64,000 nucleotides of DNA from Streptomyces cyaneogriseus subsp. noncyanogenus (GCF_000931445.1 NZ_CP010849.1:2232001-2296000); one strand, 5' to 3'. Positions 9,806-20,313 are shown, counted from the stretch's first letter. Numbers and translations: made by a program. The notes: generated by a model from the sequence alone, not told the origin.

Positions 9806-11773
9806 TCAGGGTTTGAAGGTGACCGGGAGGTTCGCGGGCGCGGCGCCGGTGGGCGGGACCTGGAGGGTCTTGAGGGCGAACTCCATCACCTGCTTGAAGA
9901 TGGGGCCGCAGATCTGGCCACCGAAGTAGCTGCCCTGGGTGGCGTTCTGGATGGCGCAGTAGACGGTGACCCGGGGCTTGTCGGCGGGCGCGAACCCGGC
10001 GAAGGACGAGGTGTAGCCGCGGTACTTGCCGGTGGCCGGATCCACGCGGTTGGCGGTGCCGGTCTTGCCCGCCACCCGGTAGCCGGGGATGCGCGCCTTG
10101 GTGCCGGTGCCCTCCTCGTCGTCGACCACGGACTCCAGCATGCGGGAGAGGGTCTTCGCCGTCTTCTCGCTGACGACCCGTGTCTTCTCGGGCTCGGGGG
10201 CGGGGGTGAAGCGCCCGTCGGGGCCCTTGGTGCCGCGCACGAGCGTGGGGGCGACGCGGACGCCGCCGTTGGCGATGGTCGAGTAGACGGAGGCCGCCTG
10301 CATGGCGTTGATGGACACGCCCTGGCCGAAAGGAATCGTGTACTGCTGCGAGGTCGACCACTGGCCGGGCGGGGCGAGGATGCCCTTGGTCTCGCCGGGG
10401 AAGCCGAGCCCGCTGTAGCTGCCGAGGCCGAATTTGCGCAGGTAGGAGTAGAGGACCTGATTGGCCTCCCGCTGGGTCTTGCCGAGCTGCCCGGTGGCCA
10501 GGATGGTGCCGATGTTGCTCGACTTGGCGAGGACGCCGTTGAGCGTGAGGTGCCAGGTCGGGTGGTCGACGTCGTCCTTGAAGAGCCGGTCGCCGCGGTG
10601 CAGCCGGTTGGGCACGACGACGTGGGTGGCCGGCGTGGCCGCGTTCTCCTCCAGTACGGCCGCCATCGACATCACCTTGGCGGTGGAGCCCGGTTCGTAG
10701 GCGTCCTGGAGGGCCGCGTTGCCGAGCGCGGCCGGGTCGGCGTCCGAGAGGTTGTTCGGGTCGAAGCCGGGCGAGTTGGCCATGGCGAGGATCTCGCCGG
10801 TGCGGGTGTCCTGGACGATGACGTACCCGCCGTCCGCCTTGGACTCCTTCACCTGCTCGGTGATGGCGTGCTGGGCGGCCCACTGGATGTCGCGGTCGAT
10901 GGTGAGCTCCACACCGCTGCCGGGCACGGCGGGCTTCTCGTTGGCGCCGATGGTGGGCACCTGACGGCCGCCGGACTGGGCGTAGCGGATCTCGCCGTCC
11001 TCGCCGGCCAGCGTCCTGTCCAGCTTCCGCTCCAGGCCGCCGCTGCCCTCCCCCTCGGAGTTGACCCAGCCGAGGATGCCGGCGGCGAGGCTGCCGTTGG
11101 GGTAGACCCGCTTGCTGCTGGGGTCGGCGAAGACGCCGGCGAGGACGTTGACGGCGGATTCGTCCTCGTCGGCCTTCTTGCCGAGCGCGGTCTTCAGGTC
11201 CTTGATCTGGTTCCAGACCTCGGGGGTCTTGCCGCGGGCGAGCCGGACGTAGCGCAGATCCTTGTTCTTCGGGCGGAGCTTGGCGGCCAGTGCCTCCTGG
11301 TCCTCCCCGAGGATCGGGGCGAGGAGCGCCGCCGCCTGCTCCGGCCCGTCGCCGACCTTCAGCTGCTCGCGCGTGAACATCGTGGGGTCGGCGGTGATGT
11401 CGTAGGAGTCCACGGTGGAGGCGAGGGCCACGCCGTTGCGGTCGGTGATGCCACCGCGCTCGGCGGGCAGGGTGTGGACGACGTACCGGTTCTGCTCGGC
11501 CTTGGCCGCGTACGTGCTCGCGTCGACGGCCTGCACCTGGAGCAGCCGCACCACGAAGGCGATCAGGACGAGGGTCAGGGCCAGCCCGATCATGCGCAGC
11601 CGGGGGCGCGGGCTGCCCAGCCTCAGGGCGGGCGGGGCGGCCTTGCGGGGCGGGACCGGCCGGCGGGCCGGGCGGGCGCCGGGGCCGGGGCGTCGCTGGG
11701 CGCCGGGGCGCACCGGGCGGGCCGGTCCGGGCACGCGGCGGTGCGGCGCTTGCCTGTCGGACACTTCCGTCAC
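9806..11773 (-). CDS. ftsI: Septal penicillin-binding protein FtsI (PBP3, class B)
   Basis: FtsI is the septal D,D-transpeptidase working with FtsW. The 655-residue protein has an Arg/Pro-rich cytoplasmic N-terminus, one membrane anchor (IGLALTLVLIAFVVRLL, about residues 62-80), a dimerisation/pedestal domain, and the penicillin-binding domain with all three active-site motifs: STAK (in EPGSTAKVMS), SSN (AKSSNIGTI) and KTGT (VAGKTGTANRV). The GTG start overlaps the stop of the preceding ftsL-like gene in a GTGA and was chosen for that coupling; the frame continues farther upstream through other coding sequence. A proline-rich tail closes the protein. Confidence 0.95.
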   Translation of the reverse strand: MTEVSDRQAPHRRVPGPARPVRPGAQRRPGPGARPARRPVPPRKAAPPALRLGSPRPRLRMIGLALTLVLIAFVVRLLQVQAVDASTYAAKAEQNRYVVHTLPAERGGITDRNGVALASTVDSYDITADPTMFTREQLKVGDGPEQAAALLAPILGEDQEALAAKLRPKNKDLRYVRLARGKTPEVWNQIKDLKTALGKKADEDESAVNVLAGVFADPSSKRVYPNGSLAAGILGWVNSEGEGSGGLERKLDRTLAGEDGEIRYAQSGGRQVPTIGANEKPAVPGSGVELTIDRDIQWAAQHAITEQVKESKADGGYVIVQDTRTGEILAMANSPGFDPNNLSDADPAALGNAALQDAYEPGSTAKVMSMAAVLEENAATPATHVVVPNRLHRGDRLFKDDVDHPTWHLTLNGVLAKSSNIGTILATGQLGKTQREANQVLYSYLRKFGLGSYSGLGFPGETKGILAPPGQWSTSQQYTIPFGQGVSINAMQAASVYSTIANGGVRVAPTLVRGTKGPDGRFTPAPEPEKTRVVSEKTAKTLSRMLESVVDDEEGTGTKARIPGYRVAGKTGTANRVDPATGKYRGYTSSFAGFAPADKPRVTVYCAIQNATQGSYFGGQICGPIFKQVMEFALKTLQVPPTGAAPANLPVTFKP

Positions 11774-12225
11774 CTGCCGGGAGTCGTGGGGGGCGTGGGC
11801 GTGGAGGCCGGTGCCCGCGCGGTGAGCGCCTCGGGGGCGAGGACGAGCGGGGGCGCCGCCGCGGGGGCGGGGCTGGGCACGCCCTTGACGGTGCCGTCCG
11901 GCTGGAGGAAGGCGGGGTCGCCGCCGGGGACCATGCCGAGCTCGTGGGCGCGGCGCAGCAGGGACTGGGGAGCGGAGTAGGCGTCGATGTCCCGCTGGAG
12001 GGACTGCTCCTCGTCGGTGAGGCTCTTGGTCTCCTCCTTCAGGTCGTCGAGCTGGAAGGAGCCCTCGCTCAGGGCGGAGTTCAGCACCAGCAGCCCGATG
12101 AGGCCGCCGCCCAGGAGGAGGACGACGAGCAGCACGAAGGGCGTGCGGGCCGCCTGTCCGCCGCCCGGCGGGAGCAGCCGGGCCAGCCGGGCGGCCCTCC
12201 CCTTCAGTTCGGGTTTCCTGTTCAC
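11770..12225 (-). CDS. ftsL: FtsL-like septum-formation membrane protein
   Basis: This 151-residue bitopic protein sits where ftsL is found in other dcw clusters, between rsmH and ftsI. It has a basic N-terminus, one membrane segment (VLLVVLLLGGGLIGLLVL, about residues 31-48), then a short coiled-coil-prone stretch (LDDLKEETKSLTDEEQSLQRDI, in two halves) and a Pro/Ala-rich tail. FtsL partners with DivIC and FtsQ in activating FtsWI. Sequence identity among FtsL proteins is low, so the call rests on topology and position. The GTG start follows rsmH by 53 nt, and the stop overlaps the ftsI start. Confidence 0.85.
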   Translation of the reverse strand: MNRKPELKGRAARLARLLPPGGGQAARTPFVLLVVLLLGGGLIGLLVLNSALSEGSFQLDDLKEETKSLTDEEQSLQRDIDAYSAPQSLLRRAHELGMVPGGDPAFLQPDGTVKGVPSPAPAAAPPLVLAPEALTARAPASTPTPPTTPGR

Positions 12226-12278
12226 TCGCTCTCCCCCTCGGCCCCCGGGCCGCGCCCGCGGCCCGGCCTCGCCCTGCC

Positions 12279-13235
12279 TCACTCGACGTCCTCCCTGATG
12301 CGCTGCGCCCCGCGCAGCCGGGCCGGTGCCGCCCGCCGGTTCTCGGCGATCTCCTCCTCGGTGGGAAGTTCGGCACCGCGCGTGAGCAGCTTGAGCCGGG
12401 GCGCGTACCGCTCGGGGACGACCGGCAGCCCGGGCGGCGCGGTGTTGGCGGCCCCGGCCGCGAAGACCTGCTTGACCAGCCGGTCCTCCAGCGAGTGGTA
12501 CGACAGCACGGCGATCCGCCCGCCCACGGCGAGCGCCTTCACGGCGGCCGGGATCGCCCGCTCCAGGACGGACAGCTCGCCGTTGACCTCGATGCGCAGC
12601 GCCTGGAAGGTGCGCTTGGCCGGGTTGCCGCCATGGCGCTTGGCGGCCTGCGGCAGCGCGTCGCGGATCAGCTCCACCAGGCGGGCGCTGGTGGAGAAGG
12701 GCTCCTTCTCGCGCTCGCGCACGATCGCGGAGACGATCCGCTTGGCCTGCTTCTCCTCGCCGTAGGCCCGCAGGATCCGCACCAGCTCGCCCGGGGGGTA
12801 GGTGTTGAGGACCTCGGCGGCGCTGATGCCGCTGGTCTGGTCCATGCGCATGTCGAGCGGGGCGTCCTGCGCGTAGGCGAAGCCGCGGTCGGCCTCGTCG
12901 AGCTGCATGGAGGAGACGCCGAGGTCGAACAGGACGCCCTGGACGCGCGGGATGCCGAGCCGGTCGAGGACGTCGGGCAGCTCGTCGTACACGGCGTGCA
13001 CGAGCGTGGCGCGCTCCCCGTACGGCGCGAGCCGCTCGCCGGACAGGCGCAGGGCCTCCGTGTCCCGGTCCAGGGCGACGAGCCGCGCCTCGGGGAACCG
13101 CCGCAGCAGCGCCTCGCTGTGTCCGCCGAGGCCCAGCGTGCAGTCGACGACCACGGCCCCCGGCTCCGCCAGGGCGGGCGCCAGCAGGTCCAGGCACCGC
13201 TGGAGCATCACCGGGACGTGTCGACTCTGGCTCAA
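12279..13235 (-). CDS. rsmH: 16S rRNA (cytosine-1402-N4)-methyltransferase RsmH (MraW)
   Basis: RsmH methylates N4 of C1402 in the ribosomal P-site using S-adenosylmethionine. The 318-residue product begins with [13 protein letters not shown] and shows the SAM-binding motif [15 protein letters not shown] near residue 30, [11 protein letters not shown] near 50, and the family-specific [19 protein letters not shown] block near 105. It is the first gene of the minus-strand division cluster. In many bacteria mraZ precedes it; here the next gene upstream is a divergent carbonic anhydrase and no mraZ is found. Confidence 0.96.
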   Translation of the reverse strand: MSQSRHVPVMLQRCLDLLAPALAEPGAVVVDCTLGLGGHSEALLRRFPEARLVALDRDTEALRLSGERLAPYGERATLVHAVYDELPDVLDRLGIPRVQGVLFDLGVSSMQLDEADRGFAYAQDAPLDMRMDQTSGISAAEVLNTYPPGELVRILRAYGEEKQAKRIVSAIVREREKEPFSTSARLVELIRDALPQAAKRHGGNPAKRTFQALRIEVNGELSVLERAIPAAVKALAVGGRIAVLSYHSLEDRLVKQVFAAGAANTAPPGLPVVPERYAPRLKLLTRGAELPTEEEIAENRRAAPARLRGAQRIREDVE

Positions 13236-13451
13236 GGGGGCCTCTCAGATCCGGCGGGCGGTACGCACCGCCGGGTCCCCGCCCGCTCGTGCGGTGGAGA
13301 CGGCCGCCGGCGCCGGAAGCGTCAGCCGACCGGGAGCGGAAGGAGGCCGAGCCGTACGTACGCGCCGCGCACGCGGGGAGGTCCGGCAGCGGCGCCGGGG
13401 TCTCCGTGGAATTCAGTCCTGCGGGGAGAGCCTCGCCTCCCGCTTCGCGCC

Positions 13452-13479
13452 ACTTTAGTCCACCGTGTCGCCTGGTCAA
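13452..13479 (-). promoter_or_regulatory. Candidate promoter of the division cluster (upstream of rsmH)
   Basis: On the minus strand TTGACC (13474-13479) and TAAAGT (13452-13457) are spaced by 16 nt. This is the best promoter-like element in the 465-nt gap between rsmH and the carbonic anhydrase gene and would give a leader of about 210 nt. Apart from this and the carbonic anhydrase -10 box, nothing else recognisable was seen in the gap. Confidence 0.45.
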
Positions 13480-13687
13480 TCAACCGGCCTGCGCGTCGCC
13501 GAAGCCGCGGGCGGGCCGTGACACGACCCGGAACGCCACTCGGACGGGTGAGTCCCCGCCACTCGTGGGGAGGAACGGGCCGTACGTCCGGCTGACGGCC
13601 GCCGCCCTTCGTCCGCCGCCGCGGCCTCACTCGGCCGCTCCTCCTCCGTTCGTCCCCCCTCCGCGGACCCGTAGGGCACCTGACCAG

Positions 13688-13693
13688 TACGGT
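13688..13693 (+). promoter_or_regulatory. -10 box placed for leaderless transcription of the carbonic anhydrase gene
   Basis: TACGGT is followed by exactly seven nucleotides and then the ATG at 13701. In Streptomyces a TANNNT box this close to a start codon typically means that transcription begins at the start codon. No convincing -35 box was seen. Confidence 0.45.
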
Positions 13694-13700
13694 CATGGGT

Positions 13701-14246
13701 ATGACGAACTCTGCATCCATTCCCACCGGGTCCGGGGCCGCCATGGGCGGCGTCTCTGCCACCGACCGCTTCGTGGAGGCCAACGCGCGGTACGCCGCCT
13801 CCTTCGCCGACGCCGGCCTCGACTCCCGCCCGGCCCTGCGGACCGCCGTCGTGGCGTGCATGGACGCGCGTCTGGACGTGTCGGCCGCGCTCGGCCTCAC
13901 CAACGGCGACTGCCATGTCATCCGCAACGCGGGCGGTGTCGTCACCGACGACGTGATCCGGTCCCTGACCATCAGCCAGCGCAAGCTGGGCACCCGCAGC
14001 GTGGTCCTCGTCCACCACACGGGCTGCGGCATGGAGACCCTGACCGAGGACTTCCGCACCGAGCTGGAGAACGAGGTCGGTGAGCGCCCCTCCTGGGAGG
14101 TGGGGTGCTTCACGGACGTCGAGCAGGACGTGCGGCAGTCCCTGGAGCGGGTGCGCACCTCGCCGTTCCTGCCGCACACCGACGACGTGCGCGGCTTCGT
14201 CTACGACGTGAAGACGGGCCTGCTGCGGGAGATCGACCCCGCCTGA
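13701..14246 (+). CDS. Beta-class carbonic anhydrase
   Basis: Zinc enzyme that interconverts CO2 and bicarbonate. The 181-residue product contains the beta-class zinc motifs C-x-D-x-R (VACMDARLDV, near residue 52) and H-x-x-C (VHHTGCGM, near residue 106), with the intervening IRNAGGVVTDDVIRSL segment; it resembles the small mycobacterial Rv1284-type enzymes. The ATG at 13701 is preferred over the in-frame ATG at 13695 because a -10 hexamer lies seven bases before it. It is divergent from the rsmH-led cluster and is followed by 259 nt before moxR. Confidence 0.9.
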   Translation: MTNSASIPTGSGAAMGGVSATDRFVEANARYAASFADAGLDSRPALRTAVVACMDARLDVSAALGLTNGDCHVIRNAGGVVTDDVIRSLTISQRKLGTRSVVLVHHTGCGMETLTEDFRTELENEVGERPSWEVGCFTDVEQDVRQSLERVRTSPFLPHTDDVRGFVYDVKTGLLREIDPA

Positions 14247-14505
14247 CCGTCCGCCCGCCCCGGACACCCCGCGTCACGAGCGCCGCGAAAGGTCCGCAAG
14301 GCCCGACATATCGCGGCCAGTTGTCCACAGGCGAGTGACACGAATCGGTAACGGCAGCAAGAATGCGGGGAGCGGCGTCGCGCGGAACCGTTCCCGCGCG
14401 GTGCCGGTGTTTCGGGGCGGGCCGGTCCGCAGCGTCGCGCACCGGTCGGAAAGCTGGGGTATCCCCTGCTCCTTGTCGAGCGCGGGAAGGGCCGAGGAGG
14501 GCCGG

Positions 14506-15575
<1,070 letters not shown>

Positions 15576-15579
<4 letters not shown>

Positions 15580-16925
15580 TGACCGCCGGGGGGACGGGCC
15601 GGGCGGAGGAGGACCGGGGCGGCGTCCGCACCGCCCTGGCCGGCCTGACCACCCGCGGGCGCTCCTTCCTCGCGGCCGGCGTCGCCGCCGCCGTCTGCGC
15701 CTATGTCCTCGGCCAGAGCGACCTGCTCCGCGTCGGCCTGCTGCTGGCGGCGCTGCCCCTGGTGTGCGCGACCGTGCTGTACCGCACCCGCTACCGGGTG
15801 GCGGGCGGCCGCCGGCTCTCCCCCGCGCGGGTCCCCGCCACCGGGGAGGCCCGGGTCCATCTGCGCGTCGAGAACGTCTCACGGCTGCCCACCGGCCTGC
15901 TCATGCTCCAGGACCGGGTGCCCTACGTGCTCGGCCCGCGCCCCCGGTTCGTCCTGGACCGGGTCGAGGCGGGCGGCCGGCGCGAGGTGTCCTACCGGGT
16001 CCGCTCCGATCTGCGCGGCCGCTACCCGCTCGGCCCGCTCCAGCTCCGCCTGTCCGACCCGTTCGGGATGTGCGAGCTGACCCGGTCCTTCTCGGCGTAC
16101 GACACCCTGGTCGTGACCCCGCGCGTGGAGCCGCTGCCGCCGGTCCGCATGGGCGGCGAGGCCAAGGGGTACGGCGAGGGACGGCAGCGTTCCCTGGCGC
16201 TGGCGGGCGAGGACGACGTGATCCCGCGCGGGTACCGCTACGGCGACGACCTGCGGCGTGTGCACTGGCGCTCCACCGCCCGCCACGGCGAGCTCATGGT
16301 GCGCCGGGAGGAGCAGCCGCAGCGCGCCCGCTGCACGGTGCTGCTCGACACCCGGGGCGGCGCCTACGCGGGCGCGGGCCCCGACTCGGCCTTCGAGTGG
16401 GCGGTGGCGGGCGCCGCCTCCGTCCTCGTGCACATGCTGGAGCGGGGCTTCTCGGTGCGGCTGCTGACGGACACCGGCAGCGTGGTGCCCGGCGAGGGCG
16501 CCGACGGATTCGCCGGGGCGAGCCAGCAGTCGGCGGACGCGGCCGGGCTGATGATGGACACCCTCGCGGTGATCGGCCACTCCGACGGCACCGGGCTGTC
16601 CCGGGCCTACGACGTGCTGCGCGGCGGCGGCGAGGGGCTGCTCGTGGCGTTCTTCGGCGACCTCGACGAGGAGCAGGCCGCGGTGGCCGCCCGGATGCGC
16701 CGGCGCAGCGGCGGCGCGATCGCGTTCGTGCTGGACGGCGCGGCCTGGCTGCGGGACGCGCCCGGCCCGCCGGGCGCGGGCGGGCCGGTCCTGCGCGCGC
16801 TGCGCGAGGCCGGCTGGACGGCGCTCGCGGTGGAGCGGGGTGCCTCCCTGGACGAGCTGTGGCGCCGGGCGGACCGGGAGCGCACGGGCATCGGCGCGAC
16901 GAGCGGCGGGGAGGACGGGCGATGA
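15576..16925 (+). CDS. DUF58 (von Willebrand A-like) membrane protein
   Basis: DUF58 proteins are usual partners of MoxR ATPases; their exact role is unknown. The 449-residue product has two adjacent membrane segments at about residues 25-65, then a beta-rich region and the DUF58 signature YRYGDDLRRVHWRSTARHGE (two blocks) near residue 215-240, followed by a vWA-like fold (CTVLLDTRGG...). It starts with GTG-ATG overlapping the moxR stop and ends overlapping the transglutaminase gene in an ATGA, so expression of the three is coupled. Confidence 0.9.
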
Positions 16926-19312
16926 GCGGGCAGGGACGACTGGCGCTGTCCGCGTGGGCGGCGACGCTGCTGGCGGCCTGCGCGCTGCTGCCGCTGGTCG
17001 ACCCCTCCACCTGGATCCTCCAGGCCGCGGTGCTGCTGGCGATCCAGTCCGGGACGGGCGCGGCGTGCCGGCGGGTGCCGCTGGCCCGGCCGCTGACCGT
17101 GGCCGTCCAGGGCCTGGTCCTGCTGGTGCTGCTGACGGTGGCCTTCGCCCGCGAGCAGGCCCTGGCCTGGCTGGTGCCCGGCCCGCGCGCCCTCGGCCAC
17201 TTCGGCGACCTGCTGCGACAGGGCACCGACGACATCGCGCGGTACGCGATCCCCGCCCCGCTGGAGTCCGACGGCATCCGGCTGATGCTGGTCGGCGGGG
17301 TCCTGGTGATCGGGCTGCTGGTGGACACGCTCGCGGTGACGTTCCGCGCCGCGGCGCCGGCCGGGCTGCCGCTGCTGGCGCTGTACTCGGTGGCCGCGGG
17401 GCTGGCCGACGGCGGCGCCGACTGGCTCTGGTTCCTGCTCGCGGCGGCCGGCTATCTGATGCTGCTGCTGACCGAGGGGCGGGAGCGGCTCGCCCAGTGG
17501 GGGCGGGTCTTCGGCGGGGCGCCGCGCACCCCGGGCGGTGAGCCGGGCGGTGCCCTCGCCCCGGTCCGCACCGGGCGGCGCATCGGCGCGGTGGTGCTGG
17601 GCATCGCCCTGGTGGTGCCCCTCGCCCTGCCCGCGATGGACGGCGGCCTGCTCGGCGGCACCGGTTCGGGCATCGGCTCCGGCTCCGGGAACGGCGGCAC
17701 GATCTCCGCGGTGAATCCGCTGGTCTCCCTGCGGGACAGCCTCAACGTGGACGAGGACCGCCAGGTGCTGTCGGTGCGGACCGACTCCGGGGACCTGTCC
17801 GGCCTGTATCTGCGGATCGTGTCCCTGGACGACTTCGACGGCACCACCTGGAAGCCGTCCAGGCGGCAGATCACCGCCGTGCCGGACGGCGCCTTCCCCG
17901 CTCCGCCCGGTCTCGGCCCCGACACCCGGCGCGCGCGGGTCCGGACGACGATCGCCGCGGCGGAATGGTACGCCCAGGACTGGCTGCCGATGCCGTATCC
18001 GCCGAGCGGTGTGCGGGTGGGCGGCAACTGGCGCTACGAGCCCGTCGGCATGACCCTGGTCGGCGATCACGGCCAGAACACACGGGGCCTGACCTACGAG
18101 GTCGAGAGCCTGGACGTGCAGCCGACCGCGGAGCAGCTCGCCGGGGCCCCGAGGCCGCCGGCGGCGCTGGCGCGCGAGTACACCGAGCTGCCCGACTCGC
18201 TGCCGGCGGTGGTCTCCCGCACCGCCCGCGAGATCACCGCGGGGGCGGCCGGCGACTACGACCGGGCGGTCAGGCTCCAGGAGTACTTCGCGCTCACCGG
18301 CGGCTTCCAGTACGACACCCGGGTGCAGGTCGGCAGCGGTTCGCAGGCGATCGCCCGCTTCCTGCGGGACAAAGAGGGCTTCTGCATCCACTTCTCCTTC
18401 GCGATGGCGGCGATGGCCCGCTCCCTGGGGATTCCGGCGCGCGTCGCGGTCGGCTTCGCGCCGGGTTCTCCGACGGCGGACGGCTCGGTGGCGGTGACGC
18501 TGCGCGACGCGCACGCCTGGCCCGAGCTGTACTTCGAGGGCGTGGGCTGGACCCGCTTCGAGCCCACCCCCACCCGCGGCACGATGCCGTCGTACACCGT
18601 GCCGGACGTGCCCGGTGCCACGCTCCCGGACGTCGCGCGGCCGTCCCGGGAGGCGTCGGCGGCGCCCTCGGCCGCGCCGTCGTCGAGCGAGAGCTGCACG
18701 GCGCAGCAGAAGAAGGTGGAGGGGTGCGCCGACCGGTCCACGCAGGCGGCACCGGCCGAGGACGACGACGGCCGGAAGTGGTACGTGGTGCCGGCGTGGA
18801 TCCTCGGCGCGCTCGCCGTGCTGGTGATCCCGCTGGCACCGCTGCTGTGGCGGCAGCGGGCACGGAGCGTGCGGCTGGGGGCGCACGGCCGCACCGAGGC
18901 CGGTACGGCAGCGCGCACCCTGGCGGGCTGGCGGGAGCTGACCGACGCGGCGTGGGACTTCGGGATCGCCCCGGACGAGTCGCGGACCCCGCGCCAGGCC
19001 GCTGCCCGGATCGTCCGCCTGGGGCGTCTGGACGCGCCGGCCGAGGCGGCGGTGCACCGGGTGGCGGACGCGGTGGAGCAGGTCCTCTACGCCCCGCGGC
19101 CCCGTCCGGCGGCGGGACTGGCGGACGATGTGCGCCGGGTGACCGCCGGTCTGCGGGCGTCGGCCGGCCGGGGCGCGCGGCTGCGGGCGCGGTTCGCCCC
19201 GCGTTCGGCGGTGCGGATGGTCTGGGCGGTGACGGCCTGGTGGGCCGGTGTGCGGGCGCGCGCCGCCGCCGTACGCCCGGCCCTGCGCAGGCCGTCGCGG
19301 CAGCGGGGCTGA
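16922..19312 (+). CDS. Transglutaminase-like membrane protein with C-terminal DUF4129 region
   Basis: The 796-residue product has about six N-terminal membrane helices (residues about 8-220), an extracytoplasmic transglutaminase/protease-like core with the Cys and His of the catalytic triad visible (GFCIHFSFAMAAMARSLGIPAR near residue 480, split here as CIHFS and MARSLGIPAR; RDAHAWPELYFEGVGW near 520), a Ser/Ala-rich linker, a C-terminal membrane span (VVPAWILGALAVLVIPLAPL) and a cytoplasmic tail resembling DUF4129. The moxR-DUF58-transglutaminase trio is widespread in actinobacteria; the substrate is unknown, a cell-envelope protein or peptide being likely. The ATG overlaps the DUF58 stop (ATGA). 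Confidence 0.9.
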   Translation: MSGQGRLALSAWAATLLAACALLPLVDPSTWILQAAVLLAIQSGTGAACRRVPLARPLTVAVQGLVLLVLLTVAFAREQALAWLVPGPRALGHFGDLLRQGTDDIARYAIPAPLESDGIRLMLVGGVLVIGLLVDTLAVTFRAAAPAGLPLLALYSVAAGLADGGADWLWFLLAAAGYLMLLLTEGRERLAQWGRVFGGAPRTPGGEPGGALAPVRTGRRIGAVVLGIALVVPLALPAMDGGLLGGTGSGIGSGSGNGGTISAVNPLVSLRDSLNVDEDRQVLSVRTDSGDLSGLYLRIVSLDDFDGTTWKPSRRQITAVPDGAFPAPPGLGPDTRRARVRTTIAAAEWYAQDWLPMPYPPSGVRVGGNWRYEPVGMTLVGDHGQNTRGLTYEVESLDVQPTAEQLAGAPRPPAALAREYTELPDSLPAVVSRTAREITAGAAGDYDRAVRLQEYFALTGGFQYDTRVQVGSGSQAIARFLRDKEGFCIHFSFAMAAMARSLGIPARVAVGFAPGSPTADGSVAVTLRDAHAWPELYFEGVGWTRFEPTPTRGTMPSYTVPDVPGATLPDVARPSREASAAPSAAPSSSESCTAQQKKVEGCADRSTQAAPAEDDDGRKWYVVPAWILGALAVLVIPLAPLLWRQRARSVRLGAHGRTEAGTAARTLAGWRELTDAAWDFGIAPDESRTPRQAAARIVRLGRLDAPAEAAVHRVADAVEQVLYAPRPRPAAGLADDVRRVTAGLRASAGRGARLRARFAPRSAVRMVWAVTAWWAGVRARAAAVRPALRRPSRQRG

Positions 19313-19332
19313 GAACGGCCCGGTCCCGGGCC

Positions 19333-19380
19333 GGGAACGGGACCGGGAACGGGAACGGGAACGGGAACGGGAACGGGATC
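19333..19380 (+). repeat. GGGAAC hexanucleotide tandem repeat, possible G-quadruplex
   Basis: Eight tandem hexamers begin 20 nt after the transglutaminase stop codon: six are exactly GGGAAC, the second is GGGACC and the last GGGATC. Eight regularly spaced GGG tracts with 3-nt loops form a strong G-quadruplex motif on the sense strand, so the mRNA 3' end could fold this way. Such a repeat is prone to slippage. Confidence 0.9.
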
Positions 19381-19550
19381 ATCCGGGTGGCGGGCGCCGC
19401 CGCCCGGGGCCGGGCCCGCCCCGTGTTCTCCGCACGCGCGCCCCGCGCCGCAGGGGTCCTCCACCGCTCACCGGAGCCCGCTGGGGGCGGCCCGCCACCG
19501 GCCGCCCCCTTTCGCGCGGCGCCGGACAGGGCGTGGCGCCGGACATGGGT

Positions 19551-19585
19551 GAGGGGGCGGCCACCCGGTCGGTGGCCGCCCCCTC
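19551..19585. terminator. Bidirectional hairpin terminator between transglutaminase and DUF3040 genes
   Basis: Perfect 15-bp stem GAGGGGGCGGCCACC (19551-19565) with its complement at 19571-19585 and loop CGGTC. It lies between the ends of two convergent genes (19312 and 19641), so it probably serves both. Confidence 0.85.
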
Positions 19586-19640
19586 ATCCGTGTCTTCGCT
19601 TGTGCCCGGTGGGCGTCTTCGGCGGGCTTTCGCCCGCCGG

Positions 19641-20036
19641 TCAATGGCCCTGTTCGTCCCGGCGCCGCTGCCAGCGCTCTTCGATGCGGTCCATCATGGA
19701 GCGCCGCTGCCGTGCCTGACGGCGGGCGTGCGGGCCACCGGCCGCCGGCTGCTGCTCGCCCGGCTTGGGAGCCTTGCGCCAGCCGGTCACGGCGAGAACC
19801 GCGCACCCCAGCATGACGAGGAAGCCCACCACACTGAGCCAGACCTGCTTGGCGACCATTCCGGCCATGAGGAGCGCAATACCTACGAGGAAGCCCGCGA
19901 CCGCCTGGTAGACCCGCCGCCGGGTGTACGTACGCAGCCCGCTTCCCTCAAGCGCCGACGCGAACTTGGGATCTTCGGCGTACAGCGCTCGCTCCATCTG
20001 CTCGAGCATGCGCTGCTCGTGCTCCGAGAGCGGCAC
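19641..20036 (-). CDS. DUF3040 small membrane protein
   Basis: A 131-residue actinobacterial protein of unknown function. The N-terminal LSEHEQRMLEQMERALYAEDPKFA is the DUF3040 hallmark (two halves: LSEHEQRMLEQ and LYAEDPKFA). Two membrane segments follow at about residues 46-65 and 68-88, then a basic, glutamine-rich tail ending in R-R-R-D-E-Q-G-H. GAGGAGG lies 5-6 nt before the ATG. It is transcribed toward the bidirectional terminator. Confidence 0.9.
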   Translation of the reverse strand: MPLSEHEQRMLEQMERALYAEDPKFASALEGSGLRTYTRRRVYQAVAGFLVGIALLMAGMVAKQVWLSVVGFLVMLGCAVLAVTGWRKAPKPGEQQPAAGGPHARRQARQRRSMMDRIEERWQRRRDEQGH

Positions 20037-20276
20037 GGAGTCCTCCTCATCGTGCAGTCGCCGGGGCGACCCTGGGGGGTCTCTTCAGGATAGGCAGGGA
20101 ATCGCCCCCGTGAAACCCGCCCCTCTGCGCCAATTGGCCAACCGGATTCCGTCACGGACGTCCCGGCTCGCTGAGGTTTCCATTCCCCAGCGACCGGCCC
20201 GTCATGCCGGGCGGTCTCCCTCGATCATACGGCGCCGACCCCCCGTTCGGGGGGCCTGTGGCGTACTCCATCCGCA

Positions 20277-20302
20277 GCCGCGCCGCTGATCAGCGGCGCG
20301 GC
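20277..20302 (-). terminator. Perfect 26-bp palindrome downstream of the methyltransferase gene
   Basis: GCCGCGCCGCTGA (20277-20289) is immediately followed by its exact reverse complement (20290-20302). It begins 12 nt past the stop of the minus-strand methyltransferase gene, consistent with a terminator; the GC-rich stem and no long U-run are typical of Streptomyces. A second short hairpin (CCCCCCG-TT-CGGGGGG, 20239-20254) follows. Confidence 0.65.
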
Positions 20303-20313
20303 TCACCGGCATC

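Noticed and set aside
11774..12376. Upstream extension of the ftsI frame
   Set aside because: It runs through the ftsL-like gene and its gap in a shifted frame and has an Arg/Pro/Gly-rich composition; the GTG coupled to the ftsL stop is preferred.
28..13600. Long open frames on the plus strand opposite the division cluster
   Set aside because: They are antisense shadows of conserved genes with compositions rich in Arg, Gly, His and Val and no recognisable domains.
15764..16921. Apparent upstream extension of the transglutaminase reading frame
   Set aside because: It overlaps the clearly conserved DUF58 gene in another frame and is Arg/Pro-rich, a usual artefact of GC-rich third positions; the ATG at 16922 in an ATGA overlap is the real start.
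19318..19600. Reading frame through the GGGAAC repeat giving a Gly-Asn run
   Set aside because: No ribosome binding site or conserved segment; the repeat is non-coding downstream of a stop codon.
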